Part shown: piece after piece, positions 5,962 through 13,773 of the stretch
How the letters are laid out: each line of letters starts with the position of its first letter
Numbering within the stretch: the first letter of the stretch is position 1
Origin: Desulfuromonas sp.
GTDB taxonomy: Bacteria > Desulfobacterota > Desulfuromonadia > Desulfuromonadales > Geopsychrobacteraceae
Direction: 5' to 3'
Assembly (NCBI GenBank): GCA_002869665.1
Contig: PKUG01000026.1
Coordinates: 1 to 40,511 of the forward strand
DNA length: 40,511 nt
The notes under the pieces: generated by a model
Seen by the model: the letters and a program-made list of their open reading frames with translations, nothing else
What the model was told of the DNA's origin: nothing
Database searches by the model: none
Program-made: the position numbers and the translations under genes

Positions 5962-8202
5962 ATGGATGAGAGGGTGAACGCATTGGCCGTGGTAGACACC
6001 ACGGTGGAAATACCGGACACAGGGGGGAATGAAGGGGAGTGTTCCGTGGGGCAGAAAGATAAAGAGAAGGATGCGCAGCTCAATCTGAATAATCCGACGC
6101 TTTTCTTTAACCGTGAGTTGAGCTGGCTGCAGTTCAACGGTCGTGTCTTGAGTCAGGCGCAGAACCGCAAGGCTCCACTGTTGGAGCGGGTCAAGTTTCT
6201 CGCCATTTACGGTTCGAACATGGACGAGTTCTACATGAAGCGGATCGGCGGTCTGAAGCAGCAGGTTGCCGCCGGTGTCAGCGACGTGACCGTCGACGGC
6301 CGCACCCCGCAGCAGCAGATCAACGACTGTCTCAAGGCGATCCAGATTCAGCAGGAGCGGCGCGAAGAGGTGACCCGTGCGCTGTTCGTCGATCTCGCCA
6401 AGGCCGATATCAGGCTTCTCAAATACACCGACCTGACGCAGCAGGAACGCAAGGAACTGCGCGAATTTTTTTACGACAACATCTTCCCGCTGATCACGCC
6501 GCAGTCGGTCGATCCGGCGCATCCGTTCCCCTTTATCTCAAATCTTTCGCTCAACCTTTTCGTCACTCTGAGTTATTCCGGCGAAAACGAAACCTCGCTC
6601 GCGCGGGTCAAGGTTCCGGTCGGCGCCGGAGCGCAGCGCTTTCAGCAGGTGCCGGGTCGGGGGCAGCGTTTTGTCCTGCTCGAAGACATGATGCAGCACA
6701 ACCTCGACCTGCTCTTCCCGGGGATGGAGATTCTCAGCTGCGAACTGTTCCGCGTCACCCGCAACGCCAACACCAGCAAGGACGAAGAGCATGCCGACGA
6801 CCTGCTCGAACTGATCGAGACGACGCTCCATTACCGCCGCGTGGCACCGATCGTCAGGCTTCAGGTGCTGCCCGACATCAAACCGCTGCACCGCGGTCGG
6901 CTGGCGTCGGAGTTGGGGCTCGACGAGGACAAGGATGTCACCGTGTCCGAATCGCTGCTCGGCCTGCGTGATTTATGGGAGCTTTACCGGCTTGAACTGC
7001 CGGAACACAAGCTGGCGCCCCACCACCCGGTCGATCATCCGCTGCTCACCCAGGGGCGCAACATCTTCCACATTATTCGCGAACAGCGGGAGATCCTGCT
7101 TCAGCACCCCTATGAATCCTTTGCTTCATCCGTCGGCCGCTTCCTTCACGAAGCGGCGACCGACCCCAAGGTGCGCGGGATCAAGATGACCCTCTACCGC
7201 ACCGACCCGGACAGCCAGATCATCAACTACCTGATCCGTGCTGCCCAGAACGGCAAGCAGGTCGCCGTTGTCGTCGAGCTTAAGGCGAGCTTTGACGAGC
7301 AGGCCAATATCAAGCTGGCAACCCGGATGGAGGAGGCGGGGATTCATGTCACCTACGGTGTTGTCGGTCTTAAGACCCACTCCAAGGTGATCCTGGTCAT
7401 CCGTCAGGATTTCAAGGGGCTGCGGCGTTACGTTCACATCGGCACCGGCAACTATCACCCGGTCACCGCGCGGCTCTATTCCGACCTCGGATTGTTCATC
7501 TACGACAAAGAAATCGGTCGCGATGCGACCGAGCTGTTCAACTATCTGACCACCGGTTTTACCCCCAAGCGCCACTATACCAAGCTGCTGCCGGCGCCGA
7601 AGATCATGAAGAAAGCGCTGCTCGACAAGATCGAGCGCGAAACCGCGCTGCACACATCTGAAGATCCGGGTCATATCCGTTTCAAGATGAACGCCCTTGA
7701 AGACCCCGACATTTCCCTGGCCCTCTATCGCGCATCCCGCGCCGGCGTCAAAGTTGAACTTCTGGTACGTGACAGCTGTCGGATTCGTCCTGGCGTTCCC
7801 GGCCTGTCCGAGACAATCCGTGTTGTTTCGATTCTCGGGCGTTTTCTCGAACATGCGCGAATCTACTATTTCCGCAATGGCGGGGAGGAGGAATTCTACA
7901 TCGGCTCGGCCGACGCCATGCGCCGTAATCTCGAATATCGTGTCGAAGTCCTGACGCCGGTCGTTAATCCGCAACTGCGCCGCCAGTTGCGCGAGTGCAT
8001 GGAACTGCAGTTGAACGATCGCGTCAACGCCTGGGAACTGCAACCCGATGGAACCTATCTGCCGGTCAACCCCGATCCGCGTAAGGGAACAGACGGCTGC
8101 CAGGAGAAGCTCATCAAGCTCGCCGAAAAGCGCCAGCACGAAGTTTTGCGCCTGCGCAAGAGAAAGTCGCGTCAGGCCGGCGAAGAGAACTGTCGCCGCT
8201 GA
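5962..8202 (+). CDS. ppk1: Polyphosphate kinase 1
   Basis: 746 residues; PPK1 reversibly polymerises the gamma-phosphate of ATP into polyP, usually at the membrane. The N domain begins at about residue 45 (FFNRELSWLQFN), followed by the head domain and the two phospholipase-D-like C domains. GLKTHSKVILV places His473 and YVHIGTGNYHPVTARLY places His492, 19 residues apart as in the two conserved histidines of E. coli PPK1 (His435 and His454). The ATG at 5962 has GGAG seven bases upstream; a TTG one codon earlier is less likely. The first 45 residues are a polar extension. Pho-box-like repeats precede it, and ppx/ppk2 are divergent, so synthesis and use of polyP are organised together. Confidence 0.96.
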   Translation: MDERVNALAVVDTTVEIPDTGGNEGECSVGQKDKEKDAQLNLNNPTLFFNRELSWLQFNGRVLSQAQNRKAPLLERVKFLAIYGSNMDEFYMKRIGGLKQQVAAGVSDVTVDGRTPQQQINDCLKAIQIQQERREEVTRALFVDLAKADIRLLKYTDLTQQERKELREFFYDNIFPLITPQSVDPAHPFPFISNLSLNLFVTLSYSGENETSLARVKVPVGAGAQRFQQVPGRGQRFVLLEDMMQHNLDLLFPGMEILSCELFRVTRNANTSKDEEHADDLLELIETTLHYRRVAPIVRLQVLPDIKPLHRGRLASELGLDEDKDVTVSESLLGLRDLWELYRLELPEHKLAPHHPVDHPLLTQGRNIFHIIREQREILLQHPYESFASSVGRFLHEAATDPKVRGIKMTLYRTDPDSQIINYLIRAAQNGKQVAVVVELKASFDEQANIKLATRMEEAGIHVTYGVVGLKTHSKVILVIRQDFKGLRRYVHIGTGNYHPVTARLYSDLGLFIYDKEIGRDATELFNYLTTGFTPKRHYTKLLPAPKIMKKALLDKIERETALHTSEDPGHIRFKMNALEDPDISLALYRASRAGVKVELLVRDSCRIRPGVPGLSETIRVVSILGRFLEHARIYYFRNGGEEEFYIGSADAMRRNLEYRVEVLTPVVNPQLRRQLRECMELQLNDRVNAWELQPDGTYLPVNPDPRKGTDGCQEKLIKLAEKRQHEVLRLRKRKSRQAGEENCRR

Positions 8203-8349
8203 TCCGTCTTACTGCTGAACTATTTAACGGACTGCTGGTTGGCGTGAAATAACCTGCTATGCTTGAAGCTCGCGCCGAAACGACGGTACGAACGGGAAGG
8301 GCGAGGGACGCTTTCCGGATGTTCAAACCCGAGGCAAGGGGAGAGACCT

Positions 8350-8784
8350 ATGAGATTGCTGATCAAGCTTGTCATCGTTTGCGTGGTTATCTTTGTCGCC
8401 ATTCAGTTTGTTCCATATGGGGAGCATACCAACCCTCCGGTTGTCAGTGAACCTGCCTGGGACAGCCCGCAGACCAGGGAACTCTTTGTCCGCGCCTGCG
8501 CCAACTGTCACAGCAATGAAACGATCTGGCCTTGGTACAGCACTTACGCTCCTGCCTCATGGATGGTGGCTTTCGATGTGGAAGAGGGGCGCAAGCATTT
8601 CAATGTGTCAATGTGGGGCGAGCAGGAGATGAATTTCGGAGAGGCTGCGGCCGACATGCTGCAGGTCGGAGCAATGCCCCCCTGGTACTACCTGCCGGCA
8701 CACCCCGAGGCCAAACTCTCCTTTGAAGAGAAAAACGCTCTGGTTAATGGCTTGAGGAAGACCTTCTCAGGGGAAGGGAATTGA
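8350..8784 (+). CDS. Membrane-anchored haem-binding-domain protein
   Basis: 144 residues. The ATG at 8350 is chosen because GGGGAGAG lies just upstream and because it places a hydrophobic anchor (LLIKLVIVCVVIFVAIQFV) at the N-terminus. One haem site, CANCH, is followed by SNETIWPWYSTYAP and later by MPPWYYLPAHPEA, the pattern of the haem-binding domain family (Haem_bd, PF14376). It is therefore a periplasm-facing monohaem protein tethered to the inner membrane. Its redox partner is unknown. It lies 147 bases after ppk1 and ends at a strong terminator; a functional link to polyP is not apparent. Confidence 0.85.
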   Translation: MRLLIKLVIVCVVIFVAIQFVPYGEHTNPPVVSEPAWDSPQTRELFVRACANCHSNETIWPWYSTYAPASWMVAFDVEEGRKHFNVSMWGEQEMNFGEAAADMLQVGAMPPWYYLPAHPEAKLSFEEKNALVNGLRKTFSGEGN

Positions 8785-9113
8785 TCAGGAGCGGGCTGAA
8801 AAAAGAAAAGGGTAAATTTAACGCCCCACCGGAAATGGTGGGGCGTTTTTGTTTGTGCATGTTTCAGTTAAGGCACAAAAAAGAATCACGAGGTAGAAGT
8901 TGTTCGGGGAAAACTATGATTTATTGAAAAAAATTTCAGAAAGCTGTCAATATTTGAGGCAATTGTCAGGCGAAAAATAAAATCAAGGACTTTGAGAAAA
9001 ATCCAGGTACTGAAAAGGCAGTGAATTTTTGTTTCTGCTTTAATTTCAGGTAGATTCATACATAATCCCTGTTTTGCTGAACAAAGGCCGCAAGGTAGCC
9101 GACGGCTCCGTCC
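8785..9113. other. Gene-free stretch with terminator and AT-rich DNA
   Basis: Apart from the terminator at 8822-8850, this stretch is AT-rich with no credible ORF, RNA fold or long repeat that I can see. Its composition differs clearly from the polyP genes to the left and continues into the TPR and PLDc_N-like genes, suggesting one inserted AT-rich block. Confidence 0.5.
8822..8850 (+). terminator. Rho-independent terminator after haem-binding gene
   Basis: CGCCCCACC, a six-base loop, GGTGGGGCG and then TTTTT: a perfect 9-bp stem with a T-tract, 38 bases after the stop codon. Confidence 0.92.
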
Positions 9114-9602
9114 TCAAATTCTCTCAGCTTTTGCGATATCAACCCATTCTTTTTCATGTTTTTTATAATGCTTGGGATACAGCTCCGCGTTTTTTAGAAT
9201 TGTTTCGAAGAGTTCTTTTGCTTTTTCAAGATTACCCTGCTTTTTTAATAGAACTGCATAGTTGCATCTGGCCTCTTCGCCGGCGCAGATGTCAGCTATG
9301 ACGTCGTATTCTGCGATAGCAGCTTGGATATCTCCTTTTGCTTCATATGCTTTTGCTTTCAACAGGCGCAAATTGTTCGGGAGGGAGCTTTCGTTACTTT
9401 TTTCATATTTATCCAAGTATTTTAAGGCTTCATCATAGGTTTCATTGCGAAAATGCGAATGACAGAGACCTTCCAGAATCGTCAGGTCGTTCGAGTGGAT
9501 TCCGGTTAATGATTTTTCCAGTAGATCAATTGATTCCTGATATTTATTCACATTGAAATAGGCTTGGGCTAAATTTATTCTGTTTTCTATGCTGTCAGTC
9601 AT
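9114..9602 (-). CDS. TPR-repeat protein
   Basis: 162 residues with three to four tetratricopeptide-like helix pairs (for example NLAQAYFNVNKYQESIDLLE near the start, then AEYDVIADIC and LLKKQGNLEKAKELFETIL). No signal peptide is seen, so it is probably cytoplasmic and binds another protein. It follows a small PLDc_N-like membrane gene by 18 bases, so the two likely form an operon and may act as a membrane/adaptor pair. Its codons are notably AT-rich compared with flanking genes, which suggests separate ancestry. The ribosome site is weak. Function is unknown. Confidence 0.75.
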   Translation of the reverse strand: MTDSIENRINLAQAYFNVNKYQESIDLLEKSLTGIHSNDLTILEGLCHSHFRNETYDEALKYLDKYEKSNESSLPNNLRLLKAKAYEAKGDIQAAIAEYDVIADICAGEEARCNYAVLLKKQGNLEKAKELFETILKNAELYPKHYKKHEKEWVDIAKAERI

Positions 9603-9620
9603 TTCAAGTTCACGTTGTAA

Positions 9621-9833
9621 TCATTTAATATTAGTTTGTTTTTTTGGACGTCTTGATTTTTTGACCTTAGACATCGTGTTTAGCTCAGGAAGGTATTCAA
9701 CGAAGAAATACACAACTGATCCGATTAGAGGAAAAAATATTATGATAAAAATCCACCAGTACCGACCAGTTCTTCCGGCATGAACGGCGAAATAGATCTG
9801 GGCAATTAATTCTATGATACCGATAAGTGTCAT
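9621..9833 (-). CDS. Small PLDc_N-like membrane protein
   Basis: 70 residues with two membrane segments: an N-terminal LIGIIELIAQIYFAVHAG and a second one within WWIFIIIFFPLIGSVVYFF, then a basic tail. The GR(T/x)GRYWW-x-hydrophobic-FPLIG pattern matches the PLDc_N domain (the membrane N-terminus of cardiolipin-synthase-like proteins), here without a phospholipase domain. AGGAGC stands before the ATG. It leads the two-gene operon with the TPR protein. Stand-alone PLDc_N proteins are common and of unknown role. Confidence 0.75.
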   Translation of the reverse strand: MTLIGIIELIAQIYFAVHAGRTGRYWWIFIIIFFPLIGSVVYFFVEYLPELNTMSKVKKSRRPKKQTNIK

Positions 9834-9886
9834 TTTTTCAGCTCCTACTAATGGTCTGCACCAAGCCTGATATATTTCTCAAAAAG

Positions 9887-9919
9887 AAAAGCCACCTCTG
9901 TTGTCGGAGGTGGCTTTTT
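9887..9919 (-). terminator. Terminator, functional in both directions
   Basis: GCCACCTC, an 8-base loop and GAGGTGGC are flanked by A-rich and T-rich runs, so it can work in either direction. It lies downstream of the leftward sigma-54 activator gene and before the PLDc_N-like gene, so it most likely ends the activator transcript. Confidence 0.88.
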
Positions 9920-10045
9920 AACTCTGTGTCATCCCCCCCTGGAATCATCAGATCATGTCTTGGCTACATCATGCGCAAATCTAACGCGAGATGTTGACCT
10001 TGTCAAAAGAAAGGATTTTCGTTTGACGATAAAACCAGGCAGATC

Positions 10046-11671
10046 TTATCCGTTTCTTTGCTTCTCATATCCGTTGAGCTTGCGGTAAAGGGTTGCGATG
10101 CCGATATTCAGGGCTTCGGCGGTTTTGGTTTTGTTGCCGGCCATTCGTTCGAGGACGGAGAGGATGTAGCTCTTTTCGACCTCGTCCAGGCTTCTGATCT
10201 TGCCGGTGATGGCCGGGTTGGGAATCGCTGTGCGCAGCTCTTCCGGCAGGTCGTCTATGTCGATCCGATCACCCGTTGCGAGGGCGACGGCGTATTCGAC
10301 GACATTCTGCAGTTCGCGGACATTCCCCGGCCAGTGGTAATTGAGCAGCAGTTCGGCGGCCTGGGGGGTGAACGAGGTGATTTTTCGTTCTCCCTGACCG
10401 GTGCTCTCCGACAAAATGGTCCGCGCCAGGGGGAGGATGTCATCCTCGCGTTCGCGTAACGGAGGCAGCTTCAGTTCGATGACGCGCAGGCGGTAGTAGA
10501 GATCCTGACGAAAACGTCCGACTTCGACCTCTTCGGAGAGGTTGCGATTCGTGGCCGAGAGGATTCTGAAGTCGACCGGGCGCGTTCTGCTTTCGCCGAT
10601 CCGGCGGATTTCCCGCTCCTGCAGTACCCGCAAAATCTTGACCTGCATCCCCGGGGAGATCTCACCGATCTCATCGAGTAAGAGAGTCCCGCCGTTAGCG
10701 GCCTCGAACAGGCCAATCGTATCTCTGATCGCCCCGGTGAAGGCGCCTTTGGCGTAGCCGAACAGTTCGCTTTCGAGCAGGGTTTCGGTGAGGGCGCCGC
10801 AGTTGATGGCGACAAAGGGTTTACTTGAGCGGGGCGATTCGTCATGGATAAAGCGGGCGATTCGCTCCTTGCCGACGCCGGTTTCCCCACTGATCACCAC
10901 CGATGAGTCGGTCTTGGCGATCCTCTTGGCCATATCGATCGTCTCTTTCATGGCTGCGCTGCGGCAGGAGCCGCAGGGCAACTCGTCATCCAGATCGAAA
11001 CAGGACAGTTGGCTCTGCCGTTTTTTCAGTTTTTTTTCGACCCCTTTCAGCTTGGTCGTCAATTCCGCCAGGACCGTATCGACCGATTCCATGTGGTAGT
11101 ACGACAACTGCTCTTCCACCGACGTCCCCCACTTCTCCCGGAAGCGCCCCTCAATCTTGCAGACGGGGGCACCCATGCCGCAGCAGGCCGTTTCCAGAAA
11201 ATAGACTTCTCTTCCCGTTCGGTTTGAGACATAGCCGCTGGCGAAGCCGGTCAGGGTCCAGCAGGTGGGCTCGCCGGCGACGCCGAAGTGAAGGCGATGC
11301 TGTTCCGCCTCATAGGAGTCATGCCAGACCCCGGCGACCAAGGGTTCGGCCCCTTCGCCATCGGTGCGCGTGGTCTGCTCGGGGGTGACCAGCCCGTGCA
11401 GGGCATGCAGGTGCGGTCCGGCCCAGCTCTCCTTGAAGAGATCGGGATGATCGCGGCGCATGATTTCGGCCGTGCGCCAGCCGTGGGCATAGCCGAAGCG
11501 GGTGAGGATGCCACGGGCGGCACTCAGCCCCAGGGTTTCAATCATCTCTTCGCGCAGCAGGCCGAGGGCGAGGGCATCGAACAGCAGCACCCGTTGCCCC
11601 ATGAATTGAATGATGCCGCTGTTGGGCAGGCGATAGAGAAGTTCGTTGAGATCGAGATCAAGAGCTTGCAT
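10046..11671 (-). CDS. XylR/DmpR-type sigma-54 transcriptional activator
   Basis: 541 residues. The first 90 residues resemble the XylR_N domain and about 100-185 the V4R effector domain, including GVWHDSYEAEQH, Cys137, Cys163/164 and Cys171, positions that coordinate metal next to the aromatic pocket in DmpR/MopR-type proteins. Then come a coiled linker (190-222), a Walker A (GETGVGKE, 262-269), the GAFTGA loop (309-314) that contacts sigma-54, Walker B (LLLDEIGEI), and a Fis-type C-terminal helix-turn-helix (NKTKTAEALNIGIATLYRKL). The ATG at 11671 follows AGGATT; a longer frame upstream would cross the operator region. The linker has extra cysteines (Cys224, CGSC at 233-236). It is divergent from the flavoprotein operon and probably activates it in response to a small, perhaps aromatic, compound. 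Confidence 0.92.
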   Translation of the reverse strand: MQALDLDLNELLYRLPNSGIIQFMGQRVLLFDALALGLLREEMIETLGLSAARGILTRFGYAHGWRTAEIMRRDHPDLFKESWAGPHLHALHGLVTPEQTTRTDGEGAEPLVAGVWHDSYEAEQHRLHFGVAGEPTCWTLTGFASGYVSNRTGREVYFLETACCGMGAPVCKIEGRFREKWGTSVEEQLSYYHMESVDTVLAELTTKLKGVEKKLKKRQSQLSCFDLDDELPCGSCRSAAMKETIDMAKRIAKTDSSVVISGETGVGKERIARFIHDESPRSSKPFVAINCGALTETLLESELFGYAKGAFTGAIRDTIGLFEAANGGTLLLDEIGEISPGMQVKILRVLQEREIRRIGESRTRPVDFRILSATNRNLSEEVEVGRFRQDLYYRLRVIELKLPPLREREDDILPLARTILSESTGQGERKITSFTPQAAELLLNYHWPGNVRELQNVVEYAVALATGDRIDIDDLPEELRTAIPNPAITGKIRSLDEVEKSYILSVLERMAGNKTKTAEALNIGIATLYRKLNGYEKQRNG

Positions 11672-11681
11672 GGCAATCCTT

Positions 11682-11737
11682 TCAAATTGATAAGAAACTC
11701 TATCATTTTGATAGAAAATGTCAATTTGTTTGATAAA
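11682..11737 (+). promoter_or_regulatory. Array of XylR-like upstream activator sites
   Basis: Three copies of TTGATA start at 11687, 11708 and 11730 (spacings 21 and 22 bases, two helical turns). Each is preceded by TCA to make TCAAATTGATAA, TATCATTTTGATAG and TCAATTTGTTTGATAA; the middle one is a perfect CTATCA-TTT-TGATAG inverted repeat (11700-11714). The XylR/DmpR consensus as I recall it, TTGANCAATTGATCAA, has the same TCAA-TTGAT core. They lie just upstream of the activator's own start and of the sigma-54 promoter candidate. Confidence 0.6.
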
Positions 11738-11765
11738 AAGTGACGGTTTTCCAATGAGTTGCAAA

Positions 11766-11780
11766 TGGCACGGATTATGT
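11766..11780 (+). promoter_or_regulatory. Candidate sigma-54 promoter for flavoprotein operon
   Basis: TGGCACG-GATT-ATGT matches the -24 element perfectly; the -12 element reads ATGT instead of TTGC. It is about 30-80 bases downstream of the XylR-like sites and points toward the flavoprotein gene. The weak -12 leaves it uncertain. Confidence 0.4.
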
Positions 11781-11934
11781 AGAACTGTATAAAAAGGTAT
11801 CGGAGTGTTTTGCCGCAGTGTTTCACAGGACGGCCGACCGGCCCGTAACGTTCGTGCGACCGCTACCGACTGCCACGGCACGAACAGGCTGGAAGGCGCT
11901 GCTGGCAGACACAGGCAAGCAGGTGTGTTTTTAC

Positions 11935-11980
11935 CTGTCATGGCATGAAGCTGTCACCCCGGCAGGGGGCTGCCTGTCAT
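11935..11980 (+). repeat. Three CTGTCAY direct repeats
   Basis: CTGTCAT (11935), CTGTCAC (11951) and CTGTCAT (11974) lie in the leader of the flavoprotein gene. They look like enterobacterial Pho-box halves but their spacings (16 and 23) do not fit the 11-bp Pho pattern. A regulator site or chance remain possible. Confidence 0.3.
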
Positions 11981-12010
11981 GACCTTGACTAGAGGAAAAG
12001 GAGTTAAAGG

Positions 12011-13705
12011 ATGAGCAAAGAGAAATCACCGGAAGAGAATGCAGTTGATCAATACACTGCAAATGTCCTCCAGAACGGAATCTCGCGGCGTAGCTTCATG
12101 TCGCGTGCCGCAGTCGGGGCTGCAGCGGCGGGCCTCGGGGCCATGAGTCTCACCGGTCTGACGGGCAGCAAGGCCGAAGCGGCATCGGTCGCTGAGTGTG
12201 GCGAGTTTGCCAAGAGTTCCGATGGCGGCGCGACCCTCGATTTCATGCCGAAGCCCGAGTTGATCGCGGAGAAGGAGATCGCCTCGACCAAGACCTTCGA
12301 CGTTGTCGTGGTCGGTGCCGGCGCCTCGGGTGTCCCCGCAGCGCTGTCAGCGGCGGAGAACGGGGCCAAGGTCGCCGTGCTGCAGAAGCAGGCCATCGTT
12401 GTTTCGCAGGGGAACACCGGTTCCGGTATCGATCTGGCGAAGAGCGACAAGGCCGGAATTGAAGCTCTGGTGAACCGCCTGAATGCGGACAGCGCCCATC
12501 GCTGCAATCCCGCACTTGTCAGGTCCTGGGCCTATAACTCAGGCGAGGCCATTTCATGGGTGATCGATCGGGCGAAAAAGGGCGGGGCAACCGTCGTCGA
12601 CCAAGGCACCGGGCCGCAACATGGTATTCGCGGAATCACCGAATACCCGCTGAATTTTGTCACCTCGTATTTTGGTCCCAAGCCGTACACCGCAGGCGAT
12701 GGTATGCGTGCCCTGGCCAAAACCGCTGAGAAGGCGGGCGTCAAGTTCTTCTTCAACATGCCTGCGCAGCAACTGGTGCAGGAGAAGTCGGGCCGGGTTG
12801 TCGGCGTCATCTCCAAGGGGCGTGACGGCAAGTACTACCGGTTCATGGCGAAAAAGGGCGTTATCCTGGCGGCAGGTGATTATCAGAACAACGAAGCGAT
12901 GAGTAATTATTTCATCCCCGATGCGAAGAACTTTGTCCGTAAGCAGATGGATCGCACCGGTGACGGCTTTACCATGGCGTTCTGGGCCGGTGGTGTTATC
13001 GAGCCGCTCGGTCATACCAAGATGCTCCACGATTTTGATGCCGGGCCGGCAGCCATGTGCGATATGCCTTTCCTGGCCGTGAATCGCAAGGGGGAGCGTT
13101 TTGTCAATGAGACCGTCGCCATGTCGCTGATGAACAACTACCTGCGCGATGCCGAAAACGCCGGTCACTATTCCCAGGTTTTTGACGCCGACTACATGAC
13201 CGGCGCCAAAGGCTGGCCGGGCAAGCTCTATTCTCCCGAAGAACTGAAAAACTATATGCCTGAGGACCCGTCGCCGAAAAAAGGCGTCTTCCCGTCCCAG
13301 ACCAATACCTACAAAGCGGACACCCTGGAAGAATTGGCCGTCAAGCTGGAATGCGATCCCAAAACCTTTGTTGCCAGCGTCAAGCGTTACAACGAACTGT
13401 GCAAAGCGGGTAAGGATGACGATTTCGGCAAGCCGGCCAACAGGCTGCTGCCGGTGGAAAAAGCCCCCTTCTACGGCATTCACCGCAGAATGCGGGTTTC
13501 AGCGATCACCTCGGGGATGCTGGTGAACGCGAACCATCAGGCGCTCAATGCCGATGGGCAGCCGATCAACGGCCTGTTTATCGTCGGCAACATGGGTGGC
13601 GGTTTCTACGGCGGCGTCGATTATCCGCTGACCGTCTTCGGGTTGTCGCTCGGCCGTTGCTACACCTTCGGCTACCTGACCGGCAAGCACGTCGCCAAAC
13701 TTTAA
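12011..13705 (+). CDS. Tat-exported FAD-dependent reductase (fumarate-reductase-like flavoprotein)
   Basis: 564 residues. A Tat signal (SRRSFMS at 25-31, hydrophobic stretch, AEA-A cleavage near 57) sends it folded to the periplasm. GAGASG (102-107) within DVVVVGAGASG is the FAD-binding loop; later parts (AAGDYQNNEAM, RTGDGFTMAFWAGG) follow the fumarate reductase/succinate dehydrogenase flavoprotein family. The C-terminal motif that holds fumarate in true fumarate reductases (HGANRLGGN-type) is replaced by GGGFYGGVDYPLTVFGLSLG, so fumarate is probably not the substrate; some Eggerthella-type reductases end in a similar way. No haem motif is present; the next gene supplies four haems. It heads the operon with tetraheme cytochrome, porin and tatA. 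Substrate unknown. Confidence 0.9.
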   Translation: MSKEKSPEENAVDQYTANVLQNGISRRSFMSRAAVGAAAAGLGAMSLTGLTGSKAEAASVAECGEFAKSSDGGATLDFMPKPELIAEKEIASTKTFDVVVVGAGASGVPAALSAAENGAKVAVLQKQAIVVSQGNTGSGIDLAKSDKAGIEALVNRLNADSAHRCNPALVRSWAYNSGEAISWVIDRAKKGGATVVDQGTGPQHGIRGITEYPLNFVTSYFGPKPYTAGDGMRALAKTAEKAGVKFFFNMPAQQLVQEKSGRVVGVISKGRDGKYYRFMAKKGVILAAGDYQNNEAMSNYFIPDAKNFVRKQMDRTGDGFTMAFWAGGVIEPLGHTKMLHDFDAGPAAMCDMPFLAVNRKGERFVNETVAMSLMNNYLRDAENAGHYSQVFDADYMTGAKGWPGKLYSPEELKNYMPEDPSPKKGVFPSQTNTYKADTLEELAVKLECDPKTFVASVKRYNELCKAGKDDDFGKPANRLLPVEKAPFYGIHRRMRVSAITSGMLVNANHQALNADGQPINGLFIVGNMGGGFYGGVDYPLTVFGLSLGRCYTFGYLTGKHVAKL

Positions 13706-13727
13706 CAGGCTGATTCAAGGAACTAAC

Positions 13728-13747
13728 GGAACAGTCACAACTGTTCC
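13728..13747 (+). other. Intergenic hairpin without T-tract (flavoprotein/tetraheme gap)
   Basis: GGAACAGT-CACA-ACTGTTCC is a perfect 8-bp stem with a four-base loop, 22 bases after the flavoprotein stop and 26 before the cytochrome start. The lack of a T-run argues against termination; a processing or stability element is inferred. Confidence 0.6.
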
Positions 13748-13773
13748 CACAGAGATAGATAATGGGAGAAACA

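Larger units (their letters stand above)
11672..12010. other. Divergent control region between activator and reductase operon
   Basis: 339 bases without a gene. It holds three XylR-like upstream sites, a sigma-54 promoter candidate and three CTGTCAY repeats (each listed separately). The reductase gene has a GGAAAAGGAG ribosome site at its end. A long leader of about 220 bases would result if the sigma-54 candidate is used. Confidence 0.6.

Noticed and set aside
7126-8139. Long 337-residue frame antisense to ppk1, and similar long antisense frames in pst, flavoprotein and DUF748 genes
   Set aside because: They are shadows caused by high GC at third codon positions; the sense frames carry clear catalytic or haem motifs.
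11935-11980. CTGTCAY repeats as a classic Pho box
   Set aside because: Spacings of 16 and 23 bases do not fit the 11-bp Pho pattern that other sites in this window follow.
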